NCBI GenBank assembly: GCA_015489145.1
Contig: WGAH01000596.1
Coordinates: 1 to 8,246 of the forward strand
DNA from: Deltaproteobacteria bacterium
Lineage (GTDB): Bacteria; Myxococcota_A; UBA796; UBA2385
Direction: 5' to 3'
DNA: 8,246 bases
Below the pieces are notes generated by a model. The model saw only the letters and a list, made by a program, of their open reading frames with translations, searched no databases and was not told the origin of the DNA. Shown one piece after another: positions 1-6,435 of this stretch; the stretch's first letter is position 1; each line of letters begins with the position of its first letter. The translations under genes and the position numbers were made by a program.

Positions 1-309
1 GCCGTCCACCGTCACCTCCACCGTTTCCGAGGCGTACCCCTCCGCCTCCACCGTGATCTCGAACGTGCCGCGCCGCTCCCAGCCACAGACCAGCTCGCCC
101 GCGTCCACGACGTCACAGGCGGTGGGCTCGGTGAGATCCCCCTCGGTGACGGTGTAGGTGCCGGTCGCCCCGTCGATGGGCGTGCCGTCGGCGTCGAGCA
201 CGCTGACCTGGACCGAGGCGGCGGCGTACTCGGCGCAGGCGGAGTCGTCGATGTCCTCGGTGTGCCAGCAGGCGGCGAGGAGGGGCAGGAAGGCGACGAG
301 GCGGGACAT
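1..309 (-). CDS. Lipoprotein with carboxypeptidase-regulatory-like domain (partial, C-terminus off window)
   Basis: The first 103 residues of a gene that runs off the left edge are visible on the minus strand. The N-terminus is a short lipoprotein signal, MSRLVAFLPLLAAC, with a lipobox (L-A-A-C) and the lipidated Cys at residue 14, so an envelope location is expected. From about residue 32 the sequence reads as a beta-sandwich of the carboxypeptidase-regulatory-like type: SVQVSVLDADGTPIDGA, later GTFEITVEAEGYASETVEV. Cys25, Cys65 and Cys75 could form disulfides. I chose the ATG at 309-307 because a GGAGG at 320-316 lies six bases upstream; the ATG at 315-313 abuts that site and is less likely. 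Such domains usually act in surface or substrate binding and are not catalytic. Function is otherwise unknown. The lipoprotein call is firm; the domain assignment is by pattern only. Confidence 0.75.
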   Translation of the reverse strand, partial: MSRLVAFLPLLAACWHTEDIDDSACAEYAAASVQVSVLDADGTPIDGATGTYTVTEGDLTEPTACDVVDAGELVCGWERRGTFEITVEAEGYASETVEVTVDG

Positions 310-375
310 GGGCATCCTCCGTGAGCGCGCCCCATTGGAGCACGACCCGTGCCAGCCGGGAACAAGCGCCCCCAG

Positions 376-479
376 GCCCCGCCGGCGACGGGATCGCCGC
401 CCTCCGGCGAGCCCGGGGCCGCCGCCCGACCGCCGGCATCGCCCCGCCGGCGAGAGGAGCGCCGCCCGACCGCCGGCAT
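376..479. repeat. Short interleaved direct repeats in intergenic spacer
   Basis: The 230-base spacer between the left-edge lipoprotein and the cobT end holds two direct repeats. The 19-mer GCCGCCCGACCGCCGGCAT occurs at 421-439 and again, identical, at 461-479 (40-base period). The 13-mer GCCCCGCCGGCGA occurs at 376-388 and 441-453. I see no gene here. The repeats may be a local duplication in a GC-rich spacer; a regulatory role is not shown. Confidence 0.6.
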
Positions 480-494
480 TCCCGCGGCCCCGAA

Positions 495-534
495 CCCGAC
501 CGCGCGAAACCGCGATCCGCGTGTCGCGGTCGGG
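495..534 (-). terminator. Candidate terminator hairpin after bluB-cobT
   Basis: CCCGACCGCG at 495-504 and CGCGGTCGGG at 525-534 form a perfect 10-base inverted repeat around a 20-base loop, six bases past the cobT stop codon. There is no T tract on the minus strand, so it is not a classical intrinsic terminator, though its position suits 3' end formation. Confidence 0.45.
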
Positions 535-539
535 GCGGC

Positions 540-2363
540 TCAGCGCCGGGCCTCGGGCACTTCCGGGTGCGCGATCCCCGCCTCCTCGAAGGTCTGCATC
601 TCGGAGAGCGTGCGGCAGGCGGCGTCGACGAGGCCCAGCGCGAGGACGGCGCCGGAGCCCTCGCCCAGGCGCATCTCCAGGTCGAGGAGCGGGGCGAGGC
701 CCAGCGCGTCGAGGACGGCGGCGTGCGCCGGCTCGGCGGAGCGGTGCCCGGCGACGAGGTGGTCGCGCGCCGCCGGGTCGAGGCGCGCGGCGACCAGGGC
801 GGCGACGCCGGTGATGAAGCCGTCGAGGACCACCGCGACCGGCCGGCGGGCGGCCTCGAGGATCACGCCGACGAGGCCGGCGATCTCGAAGCCCCCCAGC
901 CGGGCCAGGGCGGTGCGGGGATCGCCGTCCCGAAGCGCCTCGGCGTGGAGCGCCAGCGCCCGCCCCACCACCTCGGCCTTGTGGGCGCGGGTGCGCGGCC
1001 CGACCCCGGCGCCGGCGCCCACGGCCTCCTCGGGGGCGAGCCCGAGCAGCGCCGCGGCGAGGGCGGCGGCGGCCGTCGTGTTGCCGATGCCCATCTCGCC
1101 CACCGCGAGAAGGTCGACCGGACCGAGCTCGCGGAGGAGGCGGCGGCCGGCGGCGACGGCGGTCTCGGCCTCCTCGGGGGTCATCGCCGCTTCCCGCGCG
1201 AGGTTGCGCGTCCCCCGGCGCACCTTGGCGTCGACGACCCCGGTGGCCCCCGAGAAGTCGTGGTCCACGCCGAGGTCGGCGACGTGGACGCGCACCCCCT
1301 CCTTGCGGGCGAAGGCGTTGACCGCGCCGGCACCGGCGACGAACTGCAGGACCATGCGCGCGGTCACCTCGGGGCGCCAGGCGCTCACCCCCTCGGCGAC
1401 GACCCCGTGGTCGCCGGCCAGCAGCAGCAGGTGCCGCCGGTCGGTGCGCGGCTGCGGGCGGCCCTGGATGCGGGCGACCTGGAGCGCCACCGCGTCGAGG
1501 CGGCCGAGGCTGCCCGGCGGCCGGGTGAGGCGTTCCAGGCGCCGCCGGGCGGCCGCCTCGGCGTCGGGACCGGCGGGCGGGGGGGCGGCCGGCGCCTCGG
1601 GCTCCGAGGCCGGGGCCTCGCCGGCGGTCGGCGACGCCCCGGGGTCGGCCGGCGGCGCGTCGAAGGCGGCCGGGTCCACCCCCCGCACGGCGGCGGGAGC
1701 CGGCCCGTCCCAGGCATCCTCGCGCACCACCTCGGCCAGGGCCAGGCGGCGGCGCCAGCCGACCCGCTGGAGCATGGGCTCGGCGGGCAGCTCCACCGGC
1801 CAGCCCACCGCCAGCCAGGCGACGAGGACGGCGTGCTCCGGCGCCCCGAGGATGCGCCGCACCTCGTCGGGGTCCACGATGCTCACCCAGCCCACCCCGA
1901 GCCCCTCGGCCCGGGCGGCGAGCCAGAAGTTCTGGATCGACAGGGCGGTGCTGTAGAGATCGGTGTCGGGCTGGCTGTGGCGGCCGAGCACCTGGGGGCC
2001 CGCGCGCTCCCGGTCGCAGAAGACGGCGAGCCCGAGCGGCGCGTCGAGGATGCCCTGGAGCTTGAGTCCGTCGTAGAGAGCGCGGCGGTCGCCCTCCCAC
2101 ACCTCGGCGGCCTCGGCGTTGGCGCGCCGGAAGGCGGCGTGGACCCGCTCGCGCACGGCGCGGTCGCGCACCACCACCCAGGTCCAGGGCTGCATGAAGC
2201 CGACGCTCGGCGCCCGGTGCGCCGCCTCCAGGCAGCGGCGGAGCACCTCGTCGGGCACCGGCGCCGGCCGGAAGTGTCGCACGTCCCTCCGCTCGCGAAT
2301 CGCGCGGTACACCGCCGCCCGCTCCGCCTCGGTGAATGCCGTCCAGCCCGTGCGCTCCGACAT
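540..2363 (-). CDS. Bifunctional 5,6-dimethylbenzimidazole synthase / nicotinate-nucleotide--dimethylbenzimidazole phosphoribosyltransferase (BluB-CobT fusion)
   Basis: The 607-residue protein joins two cobalamin lower-ligand enzymes. Residues 8-190 are BluB, a flavin-dependent nitroreductase-fold enzyme that turns reduced FMN and O2 into dimethylbenzimidazole. Visible are RRDVRHF (Asp27), APSVGFMQPW (51-60), DLYSTALSIQNFWLAARAEG (135-154) and GVGWVSI (Ser161); Asp27 and Ser161 match the essential Asp and Ser known from Sinorhizobium BluB. Residues about 218-272 are an Ala/Pro linker. Residues 273-607 are a full-length CobT, which transfers phosphoribose from nicotinate mononucleotide to the base, giving alpha-ribazole phosphate: RPPGSLGRLD (281-290), GDHGVVAEGVS (317-327), GEMGIGNTTAA (Glu423), LDGFI (513-517), GHRSAE (539-544) and MRLGEGSGA, with catalytic Glu568. 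AGGAGG lies four bases before the ATG. No other cobalamin gene adjoins it. Both domains look intact. The names bluB and cobT apply to the two halves. Confidence 0.95.
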   Translation of the reverse strand: MSERTGWTAFTEAERAAVYRAIRERRDVRHFRPAPVPDEVLRRCLEAAHRAPSVGFMQPWTWVVVRDRAVRERVHAAFRRANAEAAEVWEGDRRALYDGLKLQGILDAPLGLAVFCDRERAGPQVLGRHSQPDTDLYSTALSIQNFWLAARAEGLGVGWVSIVDPDEVRRILGAPEHAVLVAWLAVGWPVELPAEPMLQRVGWRRRLALAEVVREDAWDGPAPAAVRGVDPAAFDAPPADPGASPTAGEAPASEPEAPAAPPPAGPDAEAAARRRLERLTRPPGSLGRLDAVALQVARIQGRPQPRTDRRHLLLLAGDHGVVAEGVSAWRPEVTARMVLQFVAGAGAVNAFARKEGVRVHVADLGVDHDFSGATGVVDAKVRRGTRNLAREAAMTPEEAETAVAAGRRLLRELGPVDLLAVGEMGIGNTTAAAALAAALLGLAPEEAVGAGAGVGPRTRAHKAEVVGRALALHAEALRDGDPRTALARLGGFEIAGLVGVILEAARRPVAVVLDGFITGVAALVAARLDPAARDHLVAGHRSAEPAHAAVLDALGLAPLLDLEMRLGEGSGAVLALGLVDAACRTLSEMQTFEEAGIAHPEVPEARR

Positions 2364-2384
2364 GGGGCCTCCTCGTTGTCGCCC

Positions 2385-2398
2385 CGCCTCGCGAGGCG
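2385..2398. promoter_or_regulatory. 14-bp perfect palindrome in divergent spacer
   Basis: CGCCTCGCGAGGCG is a perfect palindrome 22 bases upstream of the bluB-cobT start, within the 162-base divergent spacer. A second inverted repeat, TCGACC-CCC-GGTCGA, lies at 2471-2485. Either could be an operator shared by the divergent genes, but self-complementary words are common in such GC-rich DNA, so the support is positional only. Confidence 0.25.
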
Positions 2399-2525
2399 CG
2401 CGCCCCTATCCGCTCCCGCGTCCGGGTGGCGCTCCCCCGGGGCCGGGCGGGGCTCCCCGCGCCCCGTTATTCGACCCCCGGTCGAGCCGGCGCCCCTCGC
2501 GCGTCCGTCCGACCGGGAGGCAGCC

Positions 2526-3809
2526 ATGACCCGCGCCTCGTTGCTCCTGCTCGCCGCCTGTTCCGGCTCGAAGCCGGGTGACACGGCCGAAACCGACCTC
2601 CCGCCCTGGCCCGACGCGCCCACGGCCTGCGAGGACGCCATTCGCGTGCCGGTGGACGGCGGCCCCACCGTCGGCGACGGCGGCGAGGCCGACCCCTCCG
2701 AGGCCGTCCTCGGCGCCAGCCCCGAGCCGACGCAGGTGTGGCTCGGCTTCCCCCACGACCCGGCCACCACCGCCGGCTTCACCTGGCAGACCGACGCGGA
2801 CACCCTCGCCAGCGAGGTCGAGCTGTCCGACGGCGTCCACGCGCCGGTGCGGCTGTCCGGGGCCAGCTTCGAGCTGCCCGCCGACCTCGACCCGGACGAC
2901 GGCGTCACGGTGCGGCTGCACGAGGTCCACCTCTGCGGGCTGTCGCCCGACACGGCCTACTCGGCGCGGGTCGGCGGCGAGGGCGCCTGGTCCGAGCCCC
3001 ACGCGTTCCGCACCGCCCCCGACGAGGGCCCCGTCCGCATCGCGATCTCGGGCGACAACAACCTCGGCTACGCCGAGTGGGCCGTGATCGCCGAGGGCAT
3101 GCTCGCCTGGGAGCCCGACCTGTTCGTCCACACCGGCGACGTGCTCCACGACGGCCACAGCTCCGCCGAGTGGGCGGCCTGGTTCGAGGCCGCCGAGGGC
3201 CTGGCGGGGAGCGTCCCCACCGTCGTCGCCCAGGGCAACCACGAGGAGCGCGCCGCCCTCTACTTCGGCCACATCCTCCAGCCGGACAACGAGACCTGGT
3301 TCGGCTTCGACTGGGGGCCGGCCCACTTCGCGGTGCTCGACAGCGAGCAGGAGGACGCCGTGCGCGCCGGCGAGGAGGCCGCCTTCCTCGCCGACGACCT
3401 CGCGGGCACGGCCGCCCCGTGGGCCTTCGCCACCTGGCACCGCCCGCCCTGGGCCTCGGGCGACGAGGACGGCGGCAACACCGCGATTCGCGGCGAGTGG
3501 GGCCCGGTCCTCGACGAGCACGCCGCCAGCGCCGTGTTCAACGGGCACTGGCACTACTACGAGCGCACGGTGCCCATCGTCGGCGAGAGCGAGGCCCCCT
3601 CCACCGCCGAGGGCGTCACCTACGTCATCACCGGCGGGGGCGGGGCGCTGCCCACCGCCTGCGGCGAGGACGCCTGGTTCAGCGCCGTCTGCGAGGTGGC
3701 CTACCACTTCGTCATCCTCGACGTGGACGACGCGGGGGCCACCCTCACCGCCGTCGGCGACGACGGCGAGATCCTCGACAGCCTGGAGCTGGAGCCCCGG
3801 GCGCGCTGA
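2526..3809 (+). CDS. Metallophosphoesterase lipoprotein, purple acid phosphatase-like
   Basis: This 427-residue protein starts with a very short lipoprotein signal (MTRASLLLLAAC, lipidated Cys12), so it probably sits on the outer surface of a membrane. Residues about 65-165 look like the fibronectin-III-like N-terminal domain of purple acid phosphatases. A two-metal calcineurin-like phosphoesterase domain follows at 170-415: ISGDNN (Asp177), HTGDVLHDG (Asp205), QGNHEE (Asn238, His239), FATWHRPPW (His305) and FNGHWHYYERTVP (His341, His343). Purple acid phosphatases normally read GDxG and GDxxY at the first two motifs; here the first is GDNN and the Tyr position is His208, so the Fe-tyrosinate that gives the purple colour is probably absent. 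GGGAGG lies five bases before the ATG. Hydrolysis of a phosphomonoester or diester is likely; the substrate is unknown. Confidence 0.9.
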   Translation: MTRASLLLLAACSGSKPGDTAETDLPPWPDAPTACEDAIRVPVDGGPTVGDGGEADPSEAVLGASPEPTQVWLGFPHDPATTAGFTWQTDADTLASEVELSDGVHAPVRLSGASFELPADLDPDDGVTVRLHEVHLCGLSPDTAYSARVGGEGAWSEPHAFRTAPDEGPVRIAISGDNNLGYAEWAVIAEGMLAWEPDLFVHTGDVLHDGHSSAEWAAWFEAAEGLAGSVPTVVAQGNHEERAALYFGHILQPDNETWFGFDWGPAHFAVLDSEQEDAVRAGEEAAFLADDLAGTAAPWAFATWHRPPWASGDEDGGNTAIRGEWGPVLDEHAASAVFNGHWHYYERTVPIVGESEAPSTAEGVTYVITGGGGALPTACGEDAWFSAVCEVAYHFVILDVDDAGATLTAVGDDGEILDSLELEPRAR

Positions 3810-3811
3810 CC

Positions 3812-3832
3812 CGGCCCCGCCCACCCGGGCCG
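3812..3832 (+). terminator. Weak hairpin after the phosphoesterase
   Basis: CGGCCC at 3812-3817 pairs with GGGCCG at 3827-3832 around a nine-base loop, just past the stop codon at 3807-3809. No T tract follows. A perfect TTGACA at 3852-3857 further on could be a -35 element for the next gene, but no convincing -10 lies 16-18 bases after it. Confidence 0.25.
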
Positions 3833-3910
3833 CGACGCCGGGGCGCGACGCTTGACACCGCCGCCTCCCCGGAGGAAGAAGGGGGCGCGACCCCTCGCCC
3901 CGGAGCCGGC

Positions 3911-4210
3911 ATGATCGCCCTTTTCCTCGCCCTCGCCTGCGCCTCCTACGAGGCGAGCGACTTCGCCACCGACCTGGCGCTGTCCACCTGCAAGCTCTAC
4001 GAGGACTGCGCCATCCTCGGCGTGAGCGACGAGTACGCCGACATGGACGACTGCGTGGACAAGGTGACCGCCTCGGTGCCCGTCGATTCCTGCGCGTTCG
4101 ACGCGGAGCAGGCCCAGGACTGCGTGAACGCCCTCAACAACACCGCCTGCGAGGCCCTGTACGAGGACGACTGGCGGCCGGCGAGCTGCGACGCCGCCTG
4201 CCCGGAATAG
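3911..4210 (+). CDS. Small cysteine-rich lipoprotein, unknown function
   Basis: The 99-residue product begins MIALFLALAC, a lipoprotein signal with lipidated Cys10. The mature part is acidic and holds eight further cysteines at 27, 33, 48, 61, 71, 80, 93 and 97, enough for four disulfides, with no CxxCH or other haem or zinc signature. This suggests a compact disulfide-stabilised envelope domain. I do not recognise a named family, although small acidic multi-Cys lipoproteins are frequent in Myxococcota. GGAG at 3902-3905 lies five bases before the ATG. It is co-oriented with the phosphoesterase upstream (101-base gap) and the Asp-rich lipoprotein downstream (124-base gap). The regular Cys spacing and the signal peptide make it a credible real gene. 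Confidence 0.8.
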   Translation: MIALFLALACASYEASDFATDLALSTCKLYEDCAILGVSDEYADMDDCVDKVTASVPVDSCAFDAEQAQDCVNALNNTACEALYEDDWRPASCDAACPE

Positions 4211-4290
4211 GCCGCTCCGCCGGGGCGATCCGGGTGGGGACTGGCGCGGCCTCCCCGCTGAGGTAGCGAGGAAAAAGCGCCCGTCCGCGC

Positions 4291-4316
4291 GCTCACCCGA
4301 GTGGATTCGGGCGAGC
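4291..4316 (+). promoter_or_regulatory. Hairpin just upstream of the ribosome-binding site of the haem lipoprotein
   Basis: GCTC-A-CCCGA at 4291-4300 pairs with TCGGG-C-GAGC at 4307-4316 (nine pairs, one mismatch) around the loop GTGGAT. It ends nine bases before the GGAG at 4326-4329. It could be a transcript leader structure affecting translation, or a terminator of the preceding gene. No T tract follows. Confidence 0.35.
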
Positions 4317-4334
4317 TTCCCCTCCGGAGACCCC

Positions 4335-5030
<696 letters not shown>

Positions 5031-5046
5031 TCGCGAGACGGTGAAG

Positions 5047-5064
5047 CCCGGGCCTCGGCCCGGG
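5047..5064. terminator. Hairpin between convergent genes
   Basis: CCCGGGCC at 5047-5054 and GGCCCGGG at 5057-5064 are perfectly complementary. The hairpin sits in the 41-base gap between the haem lipoprotein stop (+) and the CDGSH stop (-), so it could serve both transcripts. On the plus strand the flank is GTCCCCCTTA, with only a weak pyrimidine run. Confidence 0.55.
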
Positions 5065-5071
5065 GTCCCCC

Positions 5072-5308
5072 TTACAGCTTCCGGTGCGTGCCGTCGCAGT
5101 ACGGCGCGTCGCCGGTGTGCTTGCACAGGCACAGGGCGAGCTTCTTCTTCTCGGCGACCTCGAAGGCCACCGGCGAAAAGCCCGTACCCTTGTGGGAGCC
5201 GTCGCAGAACGGCTGGTTGGCCGAGCGGCCGCAGGCGCACCAGTGGTAGGTGCCGGGCTCGAGTTCGAGGACGACGGGCTTCCTGGCGGCGATGACGGGT
5301 TCGGGCAC
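5072..5308 (-). CDS. Tandem CDGSH iron-sulfur protein
   Basis: This 78-residue protein has two CDGSH motifs, each able to bind one [2Fe-2S] cluster through three Cys and one His: Cys24, Cys26, Cys35 and His39 (CDGSH exact), then Cys60, Cys62, Cys71 and His75 (CDGTH). Both copies keep the family spacing C-x-C-x8-C-x3-H with Pro two residues before the third Cys (Pro33, Pro69). No signal peptide or membrane segment is seen, so it should be cytosolic. Such proteins are thought to act in Fe-S or redox handling, but the role of this one is not shown. Translation starts at a GTG (5308-5306), with GAGGAGAG a few bases upstream and no in-frame ATG near. It is convergent with the haem lipoprotein and divergent from the DUF6483-like gene. 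Confidence 0.92.
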   Translation of the reverse strand: MPEPVIAARKPVVLELEPGTYHWCACGRSANQPFCDGSHKGTGFSPVAFEVAEKKKLALCLCKHTGDAPYCDGTHRKL

Positions 5309-5363
5309 GGGGACTCTCCTCGGATGGGGCGGCGGGCGCCGCCGATGGAGCGACGCCCTCGCG

Positions 5364-5369
5364 AGTATA
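5364..5369 (-). promoter_or_regulatory. Possible -10 element for the CDGSH gene
   Basis: Read on the minus strand, 5369-5364 is TATACT, five of six matches to the sigma-70 -10 consensus, in an otherwise GC-rich spacer and 55 bases before the GTG start. No good -35 is seen 16-18 bases upstream. The same bases on the plus strand give TATAGC and could serve the divergent gene instead. Confidence 0.3.
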
Positions 5370-5415
5370 GCCCGGGCGCCCCCCCGAGCCGGCTACAGTG
5401 CCGGCGGAGGTGCGC

Positions 5416-5808
5416 GTGTACCGGGACGACTGGCTGCTCGGACAGCTCGAGGATCTCGCCGCCTGCCTGGCGGCCGTGGCGGGCTTTCGCCGGCGCGGGC
5501 AGCCCGCCGAGGCCCGAGTCGAGCTGGAGGCGACGGCGCGCCGTGCCCTCGGCCTCGACCCGGCGGTGCTCGTCGCCCTGTCGCTGCCGAGCGTCCTCGA
5601 CCTCCTCGCCGCCGACGAAGCGCCCCACAGAAAGGGCGCCCGCACCGCCCTCGCGGCGCGCCTCCTCGCCGAGATCGCGGCGATCCTCCACATGACCGGC
5701 GACCCCTCCGCCGAGGCGACGGCCCGCCGCGCCCGCGAGCTGCGCGACGCCGCCCTCGCCGCCGGCTTCGACCCGGCCGATCCCCCGCTGGCGGACTTCC
5801 CGGGATGA
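5416..5808 (+). CDS. Small alpha-helical protein, DUF6483-like
   Basis: The product is about 130 residues, almost all predicted helix and rich in Ala, Leu and Arg. The N-terminal pattern YRDDWLLGQLEDLAACLAAV followed by FRRRGQPAEARVELE resembles the DUF6483 family (typically Y-x-x-D-W/Y-L-x-R-Q-I-E-D-L, then a GL..G..EEA helix pair), a family without an assigned function. The late segment ARLLAEIAAILHMTGDPSAEA fits a helical hairpin like a tetratricopeptide unit. No signal peptide or membrane segment is present. I set the start at GTG 5416 because GGAGG at 5406-5410 lies five bases before it; the earlier in-frame GTG at 5398 would add six residues but has no ribosome-binding site. It is divergent from the CDGSH gene. 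Codon use matches the neighbours. Family assignment is from memory of the pattern. Confidence 0.7.
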   Translation: MYRDDWLLGQLEDLAACLAAVAGFRRRGQPAEARVELEATARRALGLDPAVLVALSLPSVLDLLAADEAPHRKGARTALAARLLAEIAAILHMTGDPSAEATARRARELRDAALAAGFDPADPPLADFPG

Positions 5809-5836
5809 GCGCGCCGGCGGTCGGAGGCCGGCGCTC
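5807..5836 (+). terminator. Candidate terminator after the DUF6483-like gene
   Basis: GAGC-(gc)-GCCGGC at 5807-5818 pairs with GCCGGCGCTC at 5827-5836, giving ten pairs with a two-base bulge. The hairpin starts inside the stop codon and is followed by a pyrimidine run (CTCGTCCTCTCC) rather than a pure T tract. Confidence 0.45.
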
Positions 5837-5999
5837 CTCGTCCTCTCCACCGCCATGGCGGCTCGAAGCCCGCGGTCCTTCCGCTCCCGGCGGCGGCGGT
5901 CCTCCCGGCGCCCGGCTCGTCGCGGCAGCAACGGGCGCGGGCGAGGCGATGGGAGCCACGTGGGAAGTCGTCACCCCCCGAAAGCCTGGGTGGGGGGTA

Positions 6000-6027
6000 G
6001 ACAAACCGGCCGCTCCTGTTTTTTCGA
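6000..6027 (+). repeat. 28-nt repeat, copy A
   Basis: This is one of three copies of the pattern GACA-N11-CCTGTT-N3-TCGA. Copy A is preceded by GGGGTA, as is copy B, and by a hairpin ACCCCCC/GGGGGGT (5973-5979 with 5992-5998). It matches copy C at 19 of 28 positions, including the unbroken 13-base end CCTGTTTTTTCGA. Relative to copy C it is inverted, so A and C could be the ends of a 262-base element. Confidence 0.65.
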
Positions 6028-6188
6028 CGCGGGTGGGTGACGCGAGCGCCGCACAGGTCGGGCCCGAGTGTCAGGGGGGGGCGCTGTCTCTGGCATAGGG
6101 CCCGCAGAAAACCACGGTTCCACCGTTCCACCAGGGGGCCGGGCGTGCCACGGCCTCGACGAAATCGCGGCTTTCGCGGCCCGGGGTA

Positions 6189-6216
6189 GACATCCGGGCG
6201 GGACCTGTTCCGTCGA
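6189..6216 (+). repeat. 28-nt repeat, copy B
   Basis: It has the same orientation as copy A and the same GGGGTA just before it. It matches copy C at 20 of 28 positions, in three blocks: GACATCC, GACCTGTT and TCGA (plus two scattered bases). Since copy C is inverted 17 bases away, B and C can pair in a transcript. Confidence 0.65.
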
Positions 6217-6233
6217 CTCGACACGGCGGGGCC

Positions 6234-6261
6234 TCGAAAAAACAGGTCGTGGGTGGATGTC
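6234..6261 (-). repeat. 28-nt repeat, copy C (inverted)
   Basis: Read on the minus strand it gives GACATCC-N6-GACCTGTT-N3-TCGA. With copy B it makes a 73-base stem-loop (6189-6261) with 7, 8 and 4 paired bases separated by symmetrical internal loops. A perfect hairpin CGGGCT-CCA-AGCCCG lies beside it at 6271-6285. Confidence 0.65.
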
Positions 6262-6390
6262 GGGGGGGGCCGGGCTCCAAGCCCGAATCCGCCCACCCCG
6301 GCGTTCCCTCTCCGGCGCACCTCCGCCCCTCTCCGCGGGGATGCCGACGGTCGGCCGGCCCACCCCTCGTCCTCTCCGCCGAGGGCACGG

Positions 6391-6427
6391 CGACGAGAGG
6401 CCCCGTGCGAACACGGGGCCCTCGTCG
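6391..6427 (-). terminator. Strong hairpin downstream of tmRNA
   Basis: CGACGAG-A-GGCCCCGTG at 6391-6407 pairs with CACGGGGCC-CTCGTCG at 6412-6427 around a CGAA loop: 16 pairs with a single bulged A. It begins eight bases after the CCA end of the tmRNA. There is no T tract on the minus strand past it, so termination may be Rho-aided or the hairpin may mark a 3' processing site. Confidence 0.7.
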
Positions 6428-6435
6428 ATTCGAAG

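Larger units (their letters stand above)
5809..6390. other. 582-base region without a credible gene, containing structured repeats
   Basis: Several open frames cross this stretch on both strands, but their translations are low-complexity Arg/Pro/Gly sequences with no domain, no ribosome-binding site and no lasting frame preference, so I call none of them. The base composition differs from the genes around it: A6 and T6 runs and G6-G8 runs appear, which are absent elsewhere in the window. It holds the three 28-nt repeat copies described separately and the short hairpins next to them. It may carry an untranslated RNA or the remains of a small mobile element. Confidence 0.6.

Noticed and set aside
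2364..2525. Possible cobalamin riboswitch upstream of the BluB-CobT gene
   Set aside because: I found no B12-box sequence on the minus strand, and the leader is short.
321..3809. A very long open frame on the plus strand (1162 codons) ending with the phosphoesterase
   Set aside because: Its first two thirds lie opposite the BluB-CobT gene and have no domain; only the part from ATG 2526, with a ribosome-binding site and signal peptide, is real.
5855..6040. Small Arg/Ser-rich open frame in the region after the DUF6483-like gene
   Set aside because: No ribosome-binding site, low complexity, no domain, and it overlaps repeat copy A.
6000..6261. CRISPR array or integron attC sites
   Set aside because: Three imperfect copies in mixed orientation with unequal spacing do not fit a CRISPR array, and no GTTRRRY core or integrase is present.
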